Positions 62,256-64,000 of a stretch of DNA of 64,000 nt are shown piece after piece. How positions within the stretch are numbered: position 1 is the first letter of the stretch; each line of letters opens with the position of its first letter. Both the position numbers and the translations under genes were made by a program. The notes under the pieces are model-generated. The model worked only from the letters and a program-made list of their open reading frames with translations. It searched no databases and had not been told where the DNA came from. Origin of the DNA: Corylus avellana (lineage: Eukaryota > Streptophyta > Magnoliopsida > Fagales > Betulaceae); contig NC_081551.1 in the NCBI RefSeq assembly GCF_901000735.1, positions 11,094,281 to 11,158,280 on the forward strand, read 5' to 3'.

Positions 62256-63571
62256 TGTACGTTTTACCTGCAAGTGCACAAGGTCAACATAGTAGTATAT
62301 GGTGCAAGTACAGGATCATTCCCACGAGAATTGCTGAATTTATGTTTTAAAAATAAATTCCTTCAGTGAAAACAAAGATTGATTGTTAAAGTGATGATAA
62401 TAAAAGGTAGGGCTTTGATATCCACCACTAATTATATCTAGCTAATATAACAATATGTCAATGCTTTGATCATGTTATGCATACTTAATGTTTGCCAACC
62501 TAAAGGTATGGGTGTCTACTCCTTAAGTTATTGATTTCCCTAAGCAACGAATTAGGCATGGGTGTTTACTCTAATTATTTTCTTTCTTAAAGGATTTAGT
62601 ATGGGTGTCTACTAAGTTGTTCTTTAAGAAAGCATGAATCTGTGGAAATAGACAAACGCATGAGGCCTAGGGCATGGGTGTCTACTCCCGGTTCCCCATG
62701 TTGATTAACCCAAGAACCCAGTATGGATTTCTTTTGTTACTTACATTAAACCCAGGACTCGATCATCCAAATTGATTTAATTAACTAGTCCATACCACAT
62801 GCATATGTTGATCAGGCACACACATATGAGGAATTCATGAAAGCAGGAATTAACCAAGTTAAATAGCATAACATAACCATCACAAAGGCGCCAATATTAA
62901 AATATTAACTAAACATAACTAGGGCTTCAATCTAGTCCTACTAAATAAATTAGCTACACATAAAATTAATGTTAAACATCTTAATAAAAGAAAAGAAAAG
63001 AATAAACCCGAGACTTGAACTTCAAGAGCTCCTCTTCTTCTCCTTCTCAAGCGTTTTCTTTTTATTCTAAAGGCTTAAAAGTCTATTTATAGGCTTTAGA
63101 AGTCCTTAGAAAAGTAGTAAACCCTAGGGATTTCGTAGGGTTTTAATCCTATTACAATTGGGAGTTGGAAAACCCTAATATGGAAATAGGGACATCTTAG
63201 CCACCACCTTGGTTTGTCTCCTGCGCACGGGTGTGCTTGATCGTAGCCCGTGTGCGCTCGATCGCAAGTCTGCGATTGATCCTTCTTCTGGCATGCGCTC
63301 GATCGTTCCTGGCTTGCTTTGTGCGATGTCCTCTCAGGTGCTGTGCTCGATCACAGGTACCCTGCGATTGATCGCAGTATCAGGGAGTTCCAACTTTTCC
63401 CATCTTCTCTCTTTATGCCCAAATCACCCAGTTTTACTTCATTTTCTTCCAAAAGCCTGTAAAAACATGAAAAACACAAATTAGAATTAAAATGGCCTAA
63501 TTAACTAAAACTAAAGGATTAAAACATGCAAGTTAAGGGCTGAAAATATGAATATTTTAGCACTTATCACA
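62256..63571 (-). mobile_element. Large LTR, minus orientation (Ty3-type)
   Basis: On the minus strand it starts TGTGATAAGTGC and ends near GTACAATT. TATAAATAG lies on the minus strand at 63083-63091. Upstream of it, 63220-63375 holds GCGCTCGATCG and TGCGATTGATC words. Downstream, 62505-62690 repeats ATGGGTGTCTACT four times. A purine tract (minus strand GTTTGAGGG) lies at 63572-63580, so this is the 3' LTR. Only about 230 bp separate it from the next LTR copy. Confidence 0.75.
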
Positions 63572-63789
63572 CCCTCAAACTTACATATTGCTAGTCCCTT
63601 AGCAATATAAAAATAAAAACAAGAATGGAAAAACATAAAACAATAGATAAATTCATCTTTCGTGGGATGTACGATTGCATTTAGCACATGCAACAAGCCT
63701 TTAAAACCCCTAGGAATTCCCTAGTGGACAAGTAAAGTCTCGTGAGGGTTTTCCAGAAATGTTACTGTTGTGCAAAAATATACATAAAT

Positions 63790-64000
63790 TAATAGGTAAA
63801 TAATTGTACGTTTTACCTGCAAGTACACAAGGTCAACATGGTAGTATAGGGTGCAAGTACAGGATCATTCTCACGAGGATTACTGAATTTATGTTTAAAA
63901 ATAGATTCCTTAAGCAAAAGCAAGTTAAAGATTGATTGTTGATGTGATGATAACAAAGGGTAAGGCTTTGATATCCACCACTAATTATGTTAAACTAGTA
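63790..64000 (-). mobile_element. Second copy of the minus-orientation LTR, cut by window edge
   Basis: Matches 62240-62460 as a direct repeat (TTACCTGCAAGTACACAAGG, GGTGCAAGTACAGGATCATT, GGCTTTGATATCCACCACTA). It would be the 5' LTR of the same element. No primer site or ORF is seen in the short interval between the two, so the inside is deleted or was never coding. Confidence 0.75.

Overview
The window is nuclear DNA from a flowering plant. The splice sites, the L1-type LINEs, the plant-type LTR, TRIM, MITE and MULE sequences, and a decayed fragment of plastid DNA all point that way. A woody eudicot is a reasonable guess, but the sequence does not settle the species.

The only recognisable host gene lies on the + strand and is easy to miss because it is scattered over 44 kb. 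Twelve exons between 3957 and 47799 encode the C-terminal 411 residues of cytosolic phenylalanine-tRNA ligase, beta subunit. Every junction is GT-AG, there is no internal stop, and the stop codon is in the window. The first exons lie left of the window. Two introns, of 14.7 kb and 18.6 kb, hold most of the mobile DNA.

Layout: 1-2533 is a + strand LINE (A). The first giant intron (3999-18666) holds a minus-strand LINE (B/C, 4281-11550) inside the arms of a foldback element, and a + strand near-full-length LINE (D, 12335-18250) inside the arms of a second inverted-repeat element. A 100-N gap (8573-8672) is flanked by two copies of the same 2472 bp and is probably an unmerged contig overlap. From 18667 to 27722 exons are close together, separated by introns holding small MITEs, truncated LINEs and a minisatellite. 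The second giant intron (27723-46315) is deeply nested: an old + strand LINE (G) was hit by LINE F (itself carrying a solo LTR and a MITE), a foldback, LINE H (itself hit by LINE tails), and a TRIM that carries a second LTR element.

Right of the gene (48-64 kb) there is no host gene. It holds solo LTRs, a plastid-derived fragment with a decayed trnR-ACG, a MULE transposase remnant, three related large LTRs, an LTR element with a gag ORF and a separate retroelement ORF, and two foldbacks with GC-rich hairpin arrays.

The most interesting signals are these: an ATGA stop/start overlap joining ORF1 and ORF2 in three divergent LINEs; a conserved two-module N-terminal domain of LINE ORF1; foldbacks whose centres are arrays of GGTGGC/GCCACC hairpins; clusters of a GAGCGCAC word upstream of the TATA boxes of LTRs; and the false duplication at the gap.
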